Assembly (NCBI GenBank): GCA_026710105.1
Contig: JAPORR010000018.1
Span: forward strand, 1 to 56,109
Source: Alphaproteobacteria bacterium
GTDB taxonomy: Bacteria > Pseudomonadota > Alphaproteobacteria > Bin95
Direction: 5' to 3'
Length of the DNA stretch: 56,109 nucleotides
Part shown: in pieces, positions 55,160 through 56,109 of the stretch
Position numbering within the stretch: position 1 is the first letter of the stretch
Layout of the letters: each line of letters opens with the position of its first letter
Made by a program: the position numbers and the translations under genes
The notes under the pieces: generated by a model
What the model saw: the letters and a program-made list of their open reading frames with translations, nothing else
Databases searched by the model: none
What the model was told of the DNA's origin: nothing

Positions 55160-56064
55160 GGTTCAGGGCTTGCTTGAGGCCCCTGTCGCGGCGGGGGTTG
55201 GTGGCAATGATCGGGACATGACCGAGGCGTTCGCTGACCGCGTGTATCTCCGTCGCGTCATAGGCACCGTCCATAAGGTCGTAGAGATTCGCGACCCGGC
55301 CGGCCGTTATGGTGGGGGATGGCGACCTGGGAGTCGTGCAGGGAAGCCGAGGTGAGGATGGCACTGAGCGGGATCCCGCAGTCGGCTGTGTCGATATGCA
55401 ACTTGTAGCCGCGCCAAGTCTCCCGGATACCGCGGGCGTTCTTCTTCGTGCCCCGGTCGCAGACCTTCGGGAGGTCGTCGAGCATTGCCTTGAGGCTCAT
55501 GCCGCCCGCCTGGCGTTCGAGGCGGGTTGGCGTCTTCGGTCTCTCCTCACCCTTACGGGGACGCCCACGCTTCGGCTTCTTGACCTCCACCTTGGCCATC
55601 GCTGCCTCCCGACCCTCGATGGCGGTAGCGTCCCGCGATACATGTGAGCGTCCCACCAAGCGCATCGACCACCAGGGCCTCATGCATCCTATCTGCCAGA
55701 CGCGCTTCAGCGAACTCCGCAAAGGCCCGCGAAAACGTCGCCTCGCTCGGAATAGCCCCGAGGCGGGACCAACCGCACAGCCGCCGCAATGCCGGCCCGA
55801 GCCTGTCGATCAGGTGCCGCGTCGTCGGAAGGTCCCACACTGCCTTGGCCAGAAAGGCTCGCGCAAGAGCGCGTCGGTCCTCTGGAGGGCGACCCGCTTC
55901 CTGGCGCGCCCACAAAGCCTTCGACGCCGACGAGATCGAGCGCCGCCACGAAACGGCGATGCGTCCCAAGCAGAGGACCCACCTCTTCCGCCAGCGCCGG
56001 GAACAACTCCCCTTGAAACTTGAAACCTGTGCCAGAAATCGGATAGCTTCGCGCTCAGGGTCAT
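55160..56064 (-). pseudogene. Broken IS5/IS1182-type transposase
   Basis: Several frames on the minus strand join into one transposase. It starts MTLSAKLSDFWHRFQ at 56064, then shifts by a 7-bp tandem duplication (CTTGAAA twice, 56012-56025) to GELFPALAEEVGPLLG. Further shifts lead to ARAFLAKAVWDLPTTRHLID and PSEATFSRAFAEFAE, then VSRDATAIEGRE and TWRGYKLHIDTADCGIPLSA, and finally VANLYDLMDGAYDATEI and HVPIIATNPRRDRGLKQ, ending near 55167 with the C-terminus lost. At least four frameshifts make it inactive. The family name is from remembered DUF772 and DDE-domain patterns. Confidence 0.78.
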
Positions 56065-56109
56065 CGGGGTTGTCTCCTTGGTCGCTTGTGGCTGTCGTAA
56101 ACCCAAGAT

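Noticed and set aside
1..56109. CRISPR array, tRNA or rRNA genes
   Set aside because: No regularly spaced repeat series and no cloverleaf or rRNA sequence was recognised in the intergenic regions; a tRNAscan and CRISPR search would settle it.

Overview
The window is about 56 kb of GC-rich bacterial chromosome with dense gene packing and many ATGA/GTGA start-stop overlaps. The gene content points to an alphaproteobacterium, probably Rhodospirillales-like. Evidence for this is the cobS/cobT aerobic cobaltochelatase pair, the run rpmF-plsX-fabH-ihfA-merR, heterotetrameric sarcosine oxidase, and the split gcvPA/gcvPB. This is inferred from gene order and protein families; no 16S rRNA or tRNA gene was found.

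Layout. 1-526 holds a decayed DUF4338 (DruA-like) fragment and three phased TCAAAC repeats in front of a dienelactone hydrolase gene. recQ follows, then a minus-strand sarcosine oxidase operon (soxB-D-A-G) ending in allA. echA and cobS/cobT with a J-domain gene and bolA come next. 13.4-20 kb is a housekeeping block on the minus strand: rpmF, plsX, fabH, ihfA, merR, cspA, secA and a DUF2889 gene. A Kef-type antiporter, a DUF465 protein and a universal stress protein lead to a tandem glycine riboswitch and gcvT-gcvH-gcvPA-gcvPB. These are followed closely by a TPP enzyme, an alanyl-tRNA editing protein, a mercaptopyruvate sulfurtransferase and cystathionine beta-lyase. A biotin-dependent carboxylase alpha subunit with a separate biotin carrier faces a DUF4149-SCO1-cobB run. 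Then come a choline dehydrogenase-like gene, hsp20, a formate dehydrogenase alpha subunit fused to NuoG-type iron-sulfur domains, an orphan TRAP solute-binding protein and a second dienelactone hydrolase.

43.7-46.5 kb is a rearrangement scar: a frameshifted DUF4338 C-terminus, a MobF relaxase fragment, an intact IS1634-type element with 17-bp inverted ends, and the last codons of a hydantoinase B gene. After it lie a molybdenum hydroxylase operon (FAD, 2Fe-2S and Mo subunits plus a MoaD-like protein), a prolyl-tRNA editing protein with MmgE/PrpD, a CaiB-type CoA transferase, a Phd/PIN toxin-antitoxin pair overlapped by a GNAT gene, and a multiply frameshifted transposase pseudogene at the right edge.

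How the genes fit together. Choline dehydrogenase, sarcosine oxidase, the glycine-induced cleavage system and formate dehydrogenase can be read as parts of a choline/sarcosine to glycine to C1 to CO2 route, although the steps between betaine and sarcosine are not in the window. The most interesting unexplained signals are a 16-bp hairpin that would bury the Shine-Dalgarno of the biotin carrier gene, the translationally coupled tRNA-editing/sulfur operon behind the glycine riboswitch, the toxin-antitoxin-GNAT module, and the mosaic junction around the IS element. I found no CRISPR array and no clearly new multi-gene defence system.
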